Positions 1 to 6,840 of a stretch of 8,650 nucleotides of DNA are shown in pieces (positions within the stretch are counted from its first letter, which is position 1; every line of letters starts with the position of its first letter). Source of the DNA: Devosia sp. (GTDB lineage Bacteria; Pseudomonadota; Alphaproteobacteria; Rhizobiales; Devosiaceae). Where the stretch lies: assembly GCA_028290245.1 (NCBI GenBank), contig JAQGKG010000328.1, forward strand, positions 1 to 8,650, in the 5' to 3' direction. The notes beneath the pieces were generated by a model. That model did not search any database, was not told the origin of the DNA, and saw only the letters and a list, made by a program, of their open reading frames with translations. The position numbers and the translations under genes were made by a program.

Positions 1-1445
1 AGATAGGCCATCGACGAACACATCAGCATGGCGTCGAGCAGCGGCCAATCGGCGATCGCGTCGGATCCGTCCTTCATGTTCTCGGTCATGATATTGGGGT
101 GGGCCATGGCGCCGGCATCGAGATGGTCGCGGCTGAAGGCGACCGGACCGGCCAAAGTGCCATCGGCAACCATGCCGTTGACCGCAAGTGCTAGCGCGGT
201 GCGTTCGCCGTGGCCGAGCCAAGCGATGCGGGCGGGCAGACCTTCGAAAGGCACGTGCTTGCGCGCCAGCGCTATCCAGTTGGTGACGATGTGGTTGTCC
301 GGGAAGAGCTCGAGCAGTTTGTCGTCGATCTTGGCGATGTCTGCTGCATCGCCGCTGAGGGTCATCCAGCGGAACGGGCCGATGGCGCGGGCGAACAGCG
401 GGCGGAGATAGGCTTCGGTGAAAATCTTGATGTCGAAGGCGTTTTCGACGCCGCCGGCCTTGGCGTGGGTGCGGATCAGGTTGCCGTTGTCGAACACTTC
501 GGAGCCGGCCTGCTGGAAGGCCAGCATGGCGCGGACGTGGTCGACGATGGAGGCGCGGCTGGCCGCCATCAACTGGCCGGGGCCTTCGACGCGGAGGCGC
601 CGGACCTCGTCGAGCGACATGCCCTTGGGAACGTAGCCATAGACCAGGTCATGGGCCGAGGTCTGGTCGGTGACGATATCGGGAATTATGCCGCGGCGGG
701 CGATCTCGGGGTAAATTTCGGCGGCGTTGCCGACGAGGCCAATGGAGGTGGCGCGCTTTTCGGCGACGGCCCTGTCGATCATGGCGAGAGCGGTATCGAG
801 GTCTGGCGCGATCTGTTCGAGGTAACCGATCTCCTGGCGCTTGCGGGCGCGCTCGGGATCGATATCGACGCAGAGGATGGCGGCTCCGGCCATGCGACCG
901 GCCAGGGGTTGCGCGCCGCCCATGCCGCCGAGGCCGGCAGTCAGGATGAAGCGACCGGCCAGCGAACCGCCGAAGCGGTTTTCGGCGATACGCATGAAGA
1001 TTTCATAGGTGCCCTGGATGACGCCCTGGCTACCGATGTACTGCCAAGCGCCGGCAGTGAGGCCGCCCCAGCAGATCAGGCCCTTCTTTTCGAGTTCGTA
1101 GAACACCTCGGCCTTGGCCCATTGGCCGACGATGTTGCAATTGGCCATGATGACCAGCGGCGCCTTGTCATGGGTTTTCAGCAGGCCGATCGGCTTACCG
1201 GACTGGATGATGAGGGTCTGGTCCTCGTCCATGGCCAGCAGGGTTTGCACGATGGCCTTGTGGCTCGCCCAGTTGCGGGCGGCCTTGCCGAGGGCGGCAT
1301 AGACGATGAGTTCGTTGGGGTTTTCACCGACCGCGAGGACGTTTTCGAGGAGGCGCAGCAGGGCTTCCTGGCGCCAGCCTTTTGCCCGCAGTTCGGAGCC
1401 GCCGGGGATGGGAAAATTGGGGTGGCGGGGGTTTGGTGTGGGCAT
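1..1445 (-). CDS. urocanase-family protein with Cys to Ala in the signature motif (candidate thiourocanate / S-methyl-thiourocanate hydratase), partial
   Basis: Urocanase-type NAD-dependent hydratase; 481 codons are visible and roughly 70-80 C-terminal residues run off the left edge (family about 555). Family landmarks: QSGKPIGLLKTH (81-92), WQYIGSQGVIQGTYE (134-148), the NAD-binding GLGGMGGAQPLAG (171-183), VTDQTSAHD (258-266), GPFRW (356-360), FEGLPARIAW (400-409), RDHLDAG and MKDGSDAIADWPLL. The Cys of the signature GLPARICW (Cys410 of Pseudomonas putida HutU) is Ala408 here. Other changes in otherwise invariant stretches: VVYGG to IVYAA (47-51), GQMTAGS to GGLTAGA, AHDPLNG to AHDLVYG, and YGNNIRQ to NGNLIRT. 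These point away from urocanate and towards a bulkier C2-substituted substrate such as (S-methyl-)thiourocanate. ATG 1445 lies 11 bases after the DUF917 stop with only a weak GAG ribosome site, so coupling is likely. Family sure, substrate moderately sure. Confidence 0.88.
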   Translation of the reverse strand, partial: MPTPNPRHPNFPIPGGSELRAKGWRQEALLRLLENVLAVGENPNELIVYAALGKAARNWASHKAIVQTLLAMDEDQTLIIQSGKPIGLLKTHDKAPLVIMANCNIVGQWAKAEVFYELEKKGLICWGGLTAGAWQYIGSQGVIQGTYEIFMRIAENRFGGSLAGRFILTAGLGGMGGAQPLAGRMAGAAILCVDIDPERARKRQEIGYLEQIAPDLDTALAMIDRAVAEKRATSIGLVGNAAEIYPEIARRGIIPDIVTDQTSAHDLVYGYVPKGMSLDEVRRLRVEGPGQLMAASRASIVDHVRAMLAFQQAGSEVFDNGNLIRTHAKAGGVENAFDIKIFTEAYLRPLFARAIGPFRWMTLSGDAADIAKIDDKLLELFPDNHIVTNWIALARKHVPFEGLPARIAWLGHGERTALALAVNGMVADGTLAGPVAFSRDHLDAGAMAHPNIMTENMKDGSDAIADWPLLDAMLMCSSMAY

Positions 1446-1456
1446 ATTCTACTCGG

Positions 1457-2557
1457 TTATTTCTGGACGCCGTCGAGCGCGTAGCGTGCCAGCTCTATCC
1501 CCATGCGGTCTTCGACGAAGGGATACACCGCCGGATCGAGGACGGAGGAGCTGAGCGGGATGATGGATTTGGGGACGTGCAGCACGAAGACGTAGAGGCC
1601 GCGGCCGAGTTGGCCGACAGATAGGGCCTGGCCCGCGGCGTCTAGGGTGGTGATGACGTCGGGGAAGGTGGCGACGCGGGTGCCGCTCGCGTCTTCGACG
1701 GCCATATATTCGTTCATGACGTGCAGCACGGTGGATTTGTCGCCGTCGCCGATGGTGACCTTGCCAATGTCGAACGCCTCCTTGGTGTAGGTCACGTCGA
1801 TATCGGTGATGTAGCCCTTGGCGAGGATGGTGCCGCCGGTGGTCTTGACGATGGCGTCAATCATCGAGCCGGGGCCCTTGCCTTCGGCTGCGATCATGGC
1901 TTCGCCGAGCTTCAGCGCTAGCGAGATGCCACCTAGCGCCGCGTGCTTTTTCACGTAGCTGGCGCGCATTGGATTGCGGCAGGAGGCGATGAAGCCGCCA
2001 GACATGTCGGCGGCGGTGCGCAGGATGGGCGAGACTTTGGCCGTGGCGCCGCGGGTGACCAGTTCGATGTAGCGGTTCTCGCTGCGGTTGCCACCAGCGG
2101 CGGTCTGGATGGTCTGGTCGAGGGAGCCGGCCATTCCGAGGGAGCCCATGTCGCCGGTCGGGTGGGCGCGAATATCACCGACCGCATCGACGACTTTGGT
2201 GCCGAGGATGGCCGAGGGCAGCCAGCCGTTGAGGGTGGACGACTTGCCGTTTTGGCCGACCATCAGGCCGGTGAGCTTTTCGCCAAGCGCGTCTTGCAGC
2301 AGTTGCACGGACCTAATGTAGTCGACGCCCTGCATTTCCCACGGCGTAGTCGAAGCTGGTGCGCCAATGGCGGCGGAGGTGGCCACCCAGTCGTTTTCAT
2401 CGAGTTCGTCGATACTGACCAGTTCCGGCTTGCCGGCATTGACGGCAGCGGTGCCCAGCATGCGGCCGTGATCGGCCCAGCCGCCACCGCCTGCAGCGTA
2501 GATCGAGCCACCGCGGACGGCTGCTTCGACGTCCTTTTGCGTGAGAATGCGCCCCAT
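1457..2557 (-). CDS. DUF917 family protein (S-methyl-thiohydantoin desulfurase-like)
   Basis: A 366-residue soluble protein of the usual DUF917 length. Recognisable elements are the glycine-rich N-terminus AAGGGGWADHGRMLG (21-35), IGAPASTTPWE (64-74), NGKSSTLNGWLPSAILGTKVVDA (103-125) leading into GDIRAHPTGDMGS (127-139), and a C-terminal region with ATFPDVITTLDA (296-307), GLYVFVLHVP (320-329) and a terminal YPFVEDRMGIE segment. From memory, Pfam now names this family after an S-methyl-thiohydantoin desulfurase; older annotations link it to hydantoinase genes. I infer that it removes the ring-C2 sulfur substituent from the product of the urocanase-like enzyme, leaving a hydantoin propionate. 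AAGGGA precedes the start, which shares one base with the M20 stop (TGATG). The next gene begins 11 bases after its TAA. Family likely, reaction inferred. Confidence 0.8.
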   Translation of the reverse strand: MGRILTQKDVEAAVRGGSIYAAGGGGWADHGRMLGTAAVNAGKPELVSIDELDENDWVATSAAIGAPASTTPWEMQGVDYIRSVQLLQDALGEKLTGLMVGQNGKSSTLNGWLPSAILGTKVVDAVGDIRAHPTGDMGSLGMAGSLDQTIQTAAGGNRSENRYIELVTRGATAKVSPILRTAADMSGGFIASCRNPMRASYVKKHAALGGISLALKLGEAMIAAEGKGPGSMIDAIVKTTGGTILAKGYITDIDVTYTKEAFDIGKVTIGDGDKSTVLHVMNEYMAVEDASGTRVATFPDVITTLDAAGQALSVGQLGRGLYVFVLHVPKSIIPLSSSVLDPAVYPFVEDRMGIELARYALDGVQK

Positions 2558-3810
2558 CAGAAATTCCCTTGTAGTTTGATATCGAGCGCCTTGACGGCGT
2601 CGAGCAGGACGGTCGCGCCAAGGGCGATGTCTTCCGTGGTGGCAAATTCGTCGGCCGAGTGGCTGCGCCCATCGACGCAGGGCACGAAGATCATTGCGGC
2701 CTTAGTAATGCGGGCCATCCATGCGGTGTCGTGGCCGGCGCCGGACGCCATGCGGCGATGGCGGGCGCCGGAGGTTTCGCAAGCGGCGTCGAGGATGGTC
2801 AGCAGGTCGGCGTCGCAGGGCGTCGGTGGATTGTCCGAGACGATGCGTGGCTCACTGACGGTGACGCCGGTTTTTTTGGAAATGGCGGCGACGCCGTTGG
2901 TGAGTTCGTCGATGAAACGGGCCATGTCGTCACGCAGTTCGGCGCGGGCGTCGATCAGCATGCGGACGCGGGCAGGCACGACGTTGGCGGCATTGGGAGT
3001 CATTTCGAACTCTCCGACCGTCGCGGCAAAATGCTCGGTGCCGCTGGATAGGGCCTTGCCCAGTTCCTCCACCCCAAGGGCGATCCAGGCCGCGGTGGTC
3101 AGCGCGTCCTTGCGGTCGCTCATCGGCGTGGTGCCGGCATGATCGGCTCGGCCCTCGACGATGATCTCGATGCGGGTGATGCCGGCAATGGCGGTGACGA
3201 CGCCGACGTCGAGCTGTTCGTTTTCCAGCACCGGGCCCTGCTCGATATGTAGTTCGAGGAAAGCCTTGATGTCGTCGCGCTGGGCGGGTGTGTGTGGTCT
3301 GCCGCCAACCTGGGCGATGCCTTGCTCCAGCGTTAGGCCGTCGCTGGTGCGCGCGAGCCATTCAACCGGACGGGTGCCGCTGATGCCGCGGCTGCCGATG
3401 CAGGAGACGCCGAAAATCGAGACTTCCTCGGCGAGGAAGTCGACGATTTCCAGCGTGTGATCGAGGACGATATTTTGATCGCGCAGGGCGCGCGCGACTT
3501 CGAGCGCCACCACGACGCCGGCAATGCCGTCGAAGCGGCCGCCATCGGGCACGGTGTCGGAATGGGAGCCGAGCATGATGGTACCAAGCTCAGGCTTACG
3601 GCCTGGAATGGTGCCGATGAGGTTGCCGGCTGGGTCGATCTGGGTGACGGCGCCGGCATCCTGCATAGCCTTCTCGAGCCATTTGCGGCCGGTGAGAAAC
3701 ATCGGCGTAAAGGCGCGGCGGGTCCAGGGGCGGCCGGGCTCGGTGATGGCCGCCAGCGCGTCGATATCGCCGCCGATACGGTCGGCACGAATTGGGGAGT
3801 TTGGGATCAT
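2557..3810 (-). CDS. M20-family N-carbamoyl-L-amino acid amidohydrolase (candidate N-carbamoyl-L-glutamate hydrolase)
   Basis: A 417-residue cytosolic metallohydrolase of the hydantoinase/carbamoylase branch of M20, of normal length. Metal site: GSHSDTVPDGGRFDG at 81-95 (His83, Asp94), Glu128-Glu129, ELHIEQGP at 186-193 (His188) and GRSHS at 381-385 (His384). Lid domain: about 211-330, with ADHAGTTPM at 222-230; NAANVVP at 273-279 and Arg289 are usual substrate-binding positions; SGAGHD at 356-361 is conserved. The family cleaves N-carbamoyl-amino acids to amino acid, CO2 and ammonia; allantoate and ureidoglycolate hydrolases are close relatives. In this locus N-carbamoyl-L-glutamate is the expected substrate and glutamate the product. 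The usual EEGxRF motif reads EEVSIF. No Shine-Dalgarno is evident; the start overlaps the minicistron stop (ATGA). The stop overlaps the DUF917 start by one base (TGATG). Family sure, substrate inferred. Confidence 0.9.
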   Translation of the reverse strand: MIPNSPIRADRIGGDIDALAAITEPGRPWTRRAFTPMFLTGRKWLEKAMQDAGAVTQIDPAGNLIGTIPGRKPELGTIMLGSHSDTVPDGGRFDGIAGVVVALEVARALRDQNIVLDHTLEIVDFLAEEVSIFGVSCIGSRGISGTRPVEWLARTSDGLTLEQGIAQVGGRPHTPAQRDDIKAFLELHIEQGPVLENEQLDVGVVTAIAGITRIEIIVEGRADHAGTTPMSDRKDALTTAAWIALGVEELGKALSSGTEHFAATVGEFEMTPNAANVVPARVRMLIDARAELRDDMARFIDELTNGVAAISKKTGVTVSEPRIVSDNPPTPCDADLLTILDAACETSGARHRRMASGAGHDTAWMARITKAAMIFVPCVDGRSHSADEFATTEDIALGATVLLDAVKALDIKLQGNF

Positions 3811-3811
3811 G
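3796..3811. repeat. 16-bp direct repeat, copy at the M20 start
   Basis: GGAGTTTGGGATCATG on the plus strand, identical to 3924-3939. On the minus strand it contains the M20 start codon and first codons (ATG ATC CCA AAC TCC). Confidence 0.9.
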
Positions 3812-3938
3812 GGATGGAGCCAAACATTGTGGCTCCCGACACCCCCACCCAGCCTCCCCCTTCAAGGGGGAGGTGCCTGCCGGTGACTCTGACTGGATCG
3901 AGTTCAAAGAGCGGAGAGAGGTAGGAGTTTGGGATCAT
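3807..3938 (-). CDS. 43-codon minicistron bridging permease and M20 hydrolase (possible translational relay)
   Basis: It opens with ATG 3938-3936, overlapping the permease stop as ATGA, runs 43 codons through the palindromic repeat without a stop, and ends with TGA 3809-3807, overlapping the M20 start (ATG 3810-3808) again as ATGA. Its first five codons (MIPNS) are identical to those of the M20 gene because both lie in the 16-bp duplication. The peptide (MIPNSYLSPLFELD at its start) resembles no family I know and need not work as a protein. I infer that the frame carries ribosomes from the permease to the hydrolase, whose start has no visible Shine-Dalgarno site. It may equally be chance. Confidence 0.35.
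   Translation of the reverse strand: MIPNSYLSPLFELDPVRVTGRHLPLEGGGWVGVSGATMFGSIP
3816..3836 (-). other. hairpin directly upstream of the M20 start codon
   Basis: Seven-bp perfect stem (GGAGCCA / TGGCTCC) with a seven-base loop, ending five bases before ATG 3810. Placed at the initiation site, it could hinder free ribosome loading and make M20 translation depend on ribosomes arriving from upstream; this is inference. Confidence 0.5.
3853..3873. repeat. palindromic intergenic repeat (REP-like), CCTCCCCCTT / AAGGGGGAGG
   Basis: Perfect 10-bp inverted arms around one central base; on the minus strand it is followed by GGCTGGGTGGGGGT. From memory this is the core of a very common dispersed intergenic palindrome in alphaproteobacterial genomes. 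It is the only copy in the window and is the core of the 112-bp insert between the two 16-bp direct repeats. In RNA it would form a strong G/C hairpin; no U-tract follows. Confidence 0.75.
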
Positions 3939-3939
3939 G
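3924..3939. repeat. 16-bp direct repeat, copy at the permease stop
   Basis: Identical to 3796-3811 over all 16 bases, with the match ending on both sides. The two copies are 128 bp apart and bracket 112 bp of unique sequence, as expected from an insertion flanked by duplicated target or from a duplicated junction. Confidence 0.9.
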
Positions 3940-4687
3940 CGGCGGCCCTGCCGAGTTGGCCGGTGCGGGCCATCAGATAGCGTTCGAGGGCCGAGAGGGC
4001 GTCGTAGATCAGCACGGCGAGGACGCCGACGATGAGGCCGCCTTGCAGGACGAAGGCGGTGTTGCTGGAGAGGAGGCCGGCAATGATGACTTCGCCCAGG
4101 GTGCGGGCCGCGACAGTGGAGCCGATCGTGGCGGTGGCCAGCGATATGACCACCGAGAGGCGGATGCCGGCGAGGATGACGGGCAGAGCCAGCGGTAGTT
4201 CGACTTTGACGAGGCGCTGCCAGCCGGTCATGCCGACGCCCTTGGCGGCATCGGTGACGGCGGGCGGCAGGTTGGTGAGGCCGGTCAGGGTATTTTCGAA
4301 AATGGGCAGCAGGCCATAGAGGAAGAGAGCCACCAGCGTTGGTGTGGTGCCGAAACCTAGCATGGGGACGGCTAGCGCAAGGACCGCGACGGGTGGGAAG
4401 GTCTGGCCGATATTGGCGAGGCTGCGCGACAGCGGCAGGAACTCGGCGCCGAACGGGCGAGTGACGATGATGGCGAGGCCAACGGCGATGATGGTGGAAG
4501 CCAGCGTTGCAGCCAGCACGATGCCGAGGTGGTTAAGCGTGATGTCGAGCAGGCTACCCTGGTTGTAGATGGCGGGTTGGTTGTTCTTGGTGAAGAGGCT
4601 GAAGAAGCCGCTGAACAGGTCGGGCTTGGCGAGGAACAGGATCAGCGCAGCGAAGACGATGAGCCGGATGATGTTGCCGGGTTTCAT
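3935..4687 (-). CDS. yehW: YehW-type quaternary-amine ABC transporter permease (short form)
   Basis: A 250-residue inner-membrane permease matching E. coli YehW in size. Residues 7-20 form an N-terminal membrane segment, followed by further hydrophobic segments near 52-75, 98-130, 165-190 and 212-230. The EAA coupling region lies at about 147-173 (DAAKGVGMTGWQRLVKVELP), nearly the same as in the long permease, so the two form a heterodimeric channel over the shared ATPase. Its start overlaps the ATPase stop (ATGA, 4687-4684) with GAGG six bases upstream. Its stop TGA at 3937-3935 overlaps an ATG at 3938-3936, which opens the small reading frame inside the duplicated junction described separately. 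Family very sure. Confidence 0.92.
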   Translation of the reverse strand: MKPGNIIRLIVFAALILFLAKPDLFSGFFSLFTKNNQPAIYNQGSLLDITLNHLGIVLAATLASTIIAVGLAIIVTRPFGAEFLPLSRSLANIGQTFPPVAVLALAVPMLGFGTTPTLVALFLYGLLPIFENTLTGLTNLPPAVTDAAKGVGMTGWQRLVKVELPLALPVILAGIRLSVVISLATATIGSTVAARTLGEVIIAGLLSSNTAFVLQGGLIVGVLAVLIYDALSALERYLMARTGQLGRAAA

Positions 4688-5619
4688 TGCGGCCTCGCGG
4701 CGAGGCGCGACAGGGCGGCGAGGGTGACCTGGCCGACGATCTGGCCATCGCGGCGGACGGGAAGCGACGGACGCCCGGACCAGAGGAGCTCGGCATAGGC
4801 ATCGCGGAGGGACGCAGTCGATTCGATCGGGTCGCCGCTGACTTCGCCGGGCTCGATATGGTCGGAGACTTTGGCCAATGACAGCAGGCGGAACGGGCGT
4901 TCGCTGGTGCCGATTAGCTCAGCCACAAACGGCGTGGCGGGATTGGCGATGATTTCGGCGGGCGCGGCGCATTGCAGGAGCTTGCCCTTGTCCATGACGG
5001 CTATGGTGTGGCCGAGGTGGATGGCCTCTTCCATGTCGTGGGTGACCAGCACGACAGTGGTGCCGAACTGGCGCTGGATAGCGAGCAGGTCTTCCTGCGC
5101 TTTGGCGCGAATGACCGGGTCGAGGGCGCCATAGGGCTCGTCCATCAGCAGGATATTGGGCGATGCCGCCAGCGCACGGGCGACGCCGACGCGCTGTTGC
5201 TGGCCGCCGGACAGTTCATGCGGCAGGCGATTGCGGAACTCGGCGGGATCAAGCTGGAACAGGGAGAGCAGTTCCTCAACGCGGTCGGCGGTCTTCTTCT
5301 TGTCGCAGCCGAGCAGTTTTGGGACGGTCGCGATGTTTTGGCCGACGGTGCGGTGGGGGAACAGGCCATGGCCCTGGATGGCGTAGCCGATGCGGCGGCG
5401 GAGTTCATAGGCGGGGATGCCGGCGATGTCTTCGCCGTCGATGCGGATGTGGCCCGAGGTCGGTTCGACCAGCTTGTTGATCATGCGCATCAGCGTGGTT
5501 TTGCCGGAGCCCGAGGTGCCGACAATGACGCAGATGGAGCGCGGCTGGATGGTGAGGTTGACCTGATCAACCACCGTGGTGCCGCTGTAGGTCTTGGTGA
5601 TATCTTCGATCTCGATCAT
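4684..5619 (-). CDS. yehX: YehX/OpuCA-type quaternary-amine ABC transporter ATP-binding protein
   Basis: A 311-residue ABC ATPase with all motifs intact: Walker A GTSGSGKTT (34-42, set in VGTSGSGKTTLMRMINKLVEP, typical of glycine-betaine/proline transporters), Q-loop Gln82, signature LSGGQ (136-140), Walker B ILLMDEP (156-162) with catalytic Glu161, and switch His194. After about residue 240 there is a roughly 70-residue tail in which residues 271-308 (LRDAYAELLWSGRPSLPV, then GQIVGQVTLAAL) look like one CBS motif, fewer than the two CBS domains of OpuCA; in OpuA-type systems CBS domains sense ionic strength. It energises uptake with the two flanking permeases. GGGGGAG lies nine bases before the start, and both ends overlap the neighbouring genes by ATGA. 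Confidence 0.93.
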   Translation of the reverse strand: MIEIEDITKTYSGTTVVDQVNLTIQPRSICVIVGTSGSGKTTLMRMINKLVEPTSGHIRIDGEDIAGIPAYELRRRIGYAIQGHGLFPHRTVGQNIATVPKLLGCDKKKTADRVEELLSLFQLDPAEFRNRLPHELSGGQQQRVGVARALAASPNILLMDEPYGALDPVIRAKAQEDLLAIQRQFGTTVVLVTHDMEEAIHLGHTIAVMDKGKLLQCAAPAEIIANPATPFVAELIGTSERPFRLLSLAKVSDHIEPGEVSGDPIESTASLRDAYAELLWSGRPSLPVRRDGQIVGQVTLAALSRLAARPQ

Positions 5620-6809
5620 GGCCGGCGGCTCCCCCGTGATGTCAGTTCAACCAGGGCGTCGAGCACCACGGCGGCGGCAAAAGCCAGGGCTACAGTGGGC
5701 ACGGCGCCGAGCAGGACGAGGTCCATCGCGGTCTGGCCGATGCCCTGGAACACGAAGACGCCGAAGCCACCTCCGCCGATCAGCGCGGCAATGGTGGCGA
5801 GGCCGATGTTTTGCACCAGCACGATGCGGATGCCGGTGAGGATGACCGGAAAGGCCAGCGGCAGTTCGACGGCAAACAAGCGCTGGCGGCCGGTCATGCC
5901 CATGCCCTTGGCGGCATCGATAGCGGCGGGCGACACGCTTTGGAGGCCGACGACGGTATTGGAGACTATCGGAAGCAGCGAATAGGCGAACAGCGCGACC
6001 AAGGCCGGCGCGGCGCCGATGCCGGAAATGCCAATGTCACGGGCGCCGGGGATATTGGCGGCGACCCAGGCCAGCGGCGCGATCAGCAGGCCAAACAGCG
6101 CAATAGAGGGGATGGTCTGGACGATGTTGAGGACGTTGAGCACGCCGGCGCGGAGGGGTTTGACGCGGTAGCAGAGGATGCCGACGGGGATGCCTATGAC
6201 GGTGGCGATGGCGACGGAGCCGAAGGCCAACGCGAGGTGGGTGCGGCCTTCGGCCCAGAAGGCGGGGGCGCGGGTGGCGTATTCCTTGAGAATGGAGAGG
6301 CTGTTCCAGCTGCCGCTCCACAGCAGGAGCGCAATGGCGGCGACGACGGCGACGAGGATGGCGATGCGGATCAGTGGCTTGAAGCGAAGGCGGGTGAGCG
6401 CGTCGGTGACGAGAAGCGCGAAGGCGAACAGCAGCAGCCAGAAACCGGCGCCGGGGGAGACGCGAGCAAAGGTGTCGCCATCGGGGGTGAGATAGCTGGC
6501 GGATTGGCCGATGAAGATCAGCAGGGCCGCGAGAACGGCAAAGCCGACGACGAGCTTAGCGGTGACGGGGAAGCGCAGCAGGGCGATGATGAAGCCGACC
6601 AGAAGGATGCCGACGAGGAAGCTGGAGGAGAGGCTGGGGAGCGCGTCGAGCAGGGGGCGTGGTTCGCCGAGGACGATGCGGTTGGCGCGGAACAGGGCAA
6701 AGGGGAGAGCGGCACCGGCAGCGGCGATGAGTGCGATGAGGACGCCGAGCTTGTCGAGGGCGAGCCAAGTTGGGCGGGTCGTCGCATGGGCGGTGTCGGC
6801 TAGGCTCAT
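5616..6809 (-). CDS. yehY: YehY-type quaternary-amine ABC transporter permease (long form)
   Basis: A 397-residue inner-membrane permease, similar in size to E. coli YehY and far longer than its partner permease. The N-terminal 170 residues carry extra hydrophobic segments (about 22-40, 63-80, 86-101, 122-136 and 148-165) before the canonical binding-protein-dependent permease domain of about 190-390. The cytoplasmic coupling helix (EAA region) is at about 299-326, DAAKGMGMTGRQRLFAVELP, and closely resembles that of the second permease. It should pair with that permease and the ATPase to import the binding protein's ligand. The start ATG 6809 has GGAG five bases upstream. The stop overlaps the ATPase start by four bases (ATGA, 5619-5616), implying translational coupling. 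Family very sure. Confidence 0.92.
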   Translation of the reverse strand: MSLADTAHATTRPTWLALDKLGVLIALIAAAGAALPFALFRANRIVLGEPRPLLDALPSLSSSFLVGILLVGFIIALLRFPVTAKLVVGFAVLAALLIFIGQSASYLTPDGDTFARVSPGAGFWLLLFAFALLVTDALTRLRFKPLIRIAILVAVVAAIALLLWSGSWNSLSILKEYATRAPAFWAEGRTHLALAFGSVAIATVIGIPVGILCYRVKPLRAGVLNVLNIVQTIPSIALFGLLIAPLAWVAANIPGARDIGISGIGAAPALVALFAYSLLPIVSNTVVGLQSVSPAAIDAAKGMGMTGRQRLFAVELPLAFPVILTGIRIVLVQNIGLATIAALIGGGGFGVFVFQGIGQTAMDLVLLGAVPTVALAFAAAVVLDALVELTSRGSRRP

Positions 6810-6840
6810 GCGCGCTCCGTCGGTCTCGGCAGCTCCGGAT

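Noticed and set aside
1..1445. Calling the urocanase-like gene hutU and the locus a hut operon
   Set aside because: The signature Cys is Ala, other pocket motifs differ, the lyase also lacks a key HutH residue, and a carbamoylase stands where HutI or a formiminoglutamate hydrolase would be expected.
210..1484. Long plus-strand reading frame (424 codons)
   Set aside because: It lies antisense to the urocanase-like gene, whose minus-strand frame holds family motifs throughout; the plus product is low-complexity and rich in Gly, Asp and Ala, typical of a shadow in GC-rich DNA.
1943..3142. Plus-strand reading frame of 399 codons
   Set aside because: Spans the antisense of two well-supported genes (DUF917 and M20) and their junction, with no recognisable domain.
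3853..3873. Palindrome as a rho-independent terminator
   Set aside because: No T-tract follows on either strand, and it lies inside a coupled operon between permease and hydrolase; it looks like a dispersed intergenic repeat.
3796..3939. Direct repeats as a phage-type attachment site or insertion-sequence ends
   Set aside because: The bracketed 112 bp has no transposase or integrase and no terminal inverted repeats; a small non-autonomous palindromic element or a duplication explains it better.
4972..6803. Two overlapping long plus-strand frames (337 and 330 codons)
   Set aside because: Both are antisense to the ATPase and long permease; their Glu/Gly/Asp-rich products mirror hydrophobic membrane codons on the other strand.
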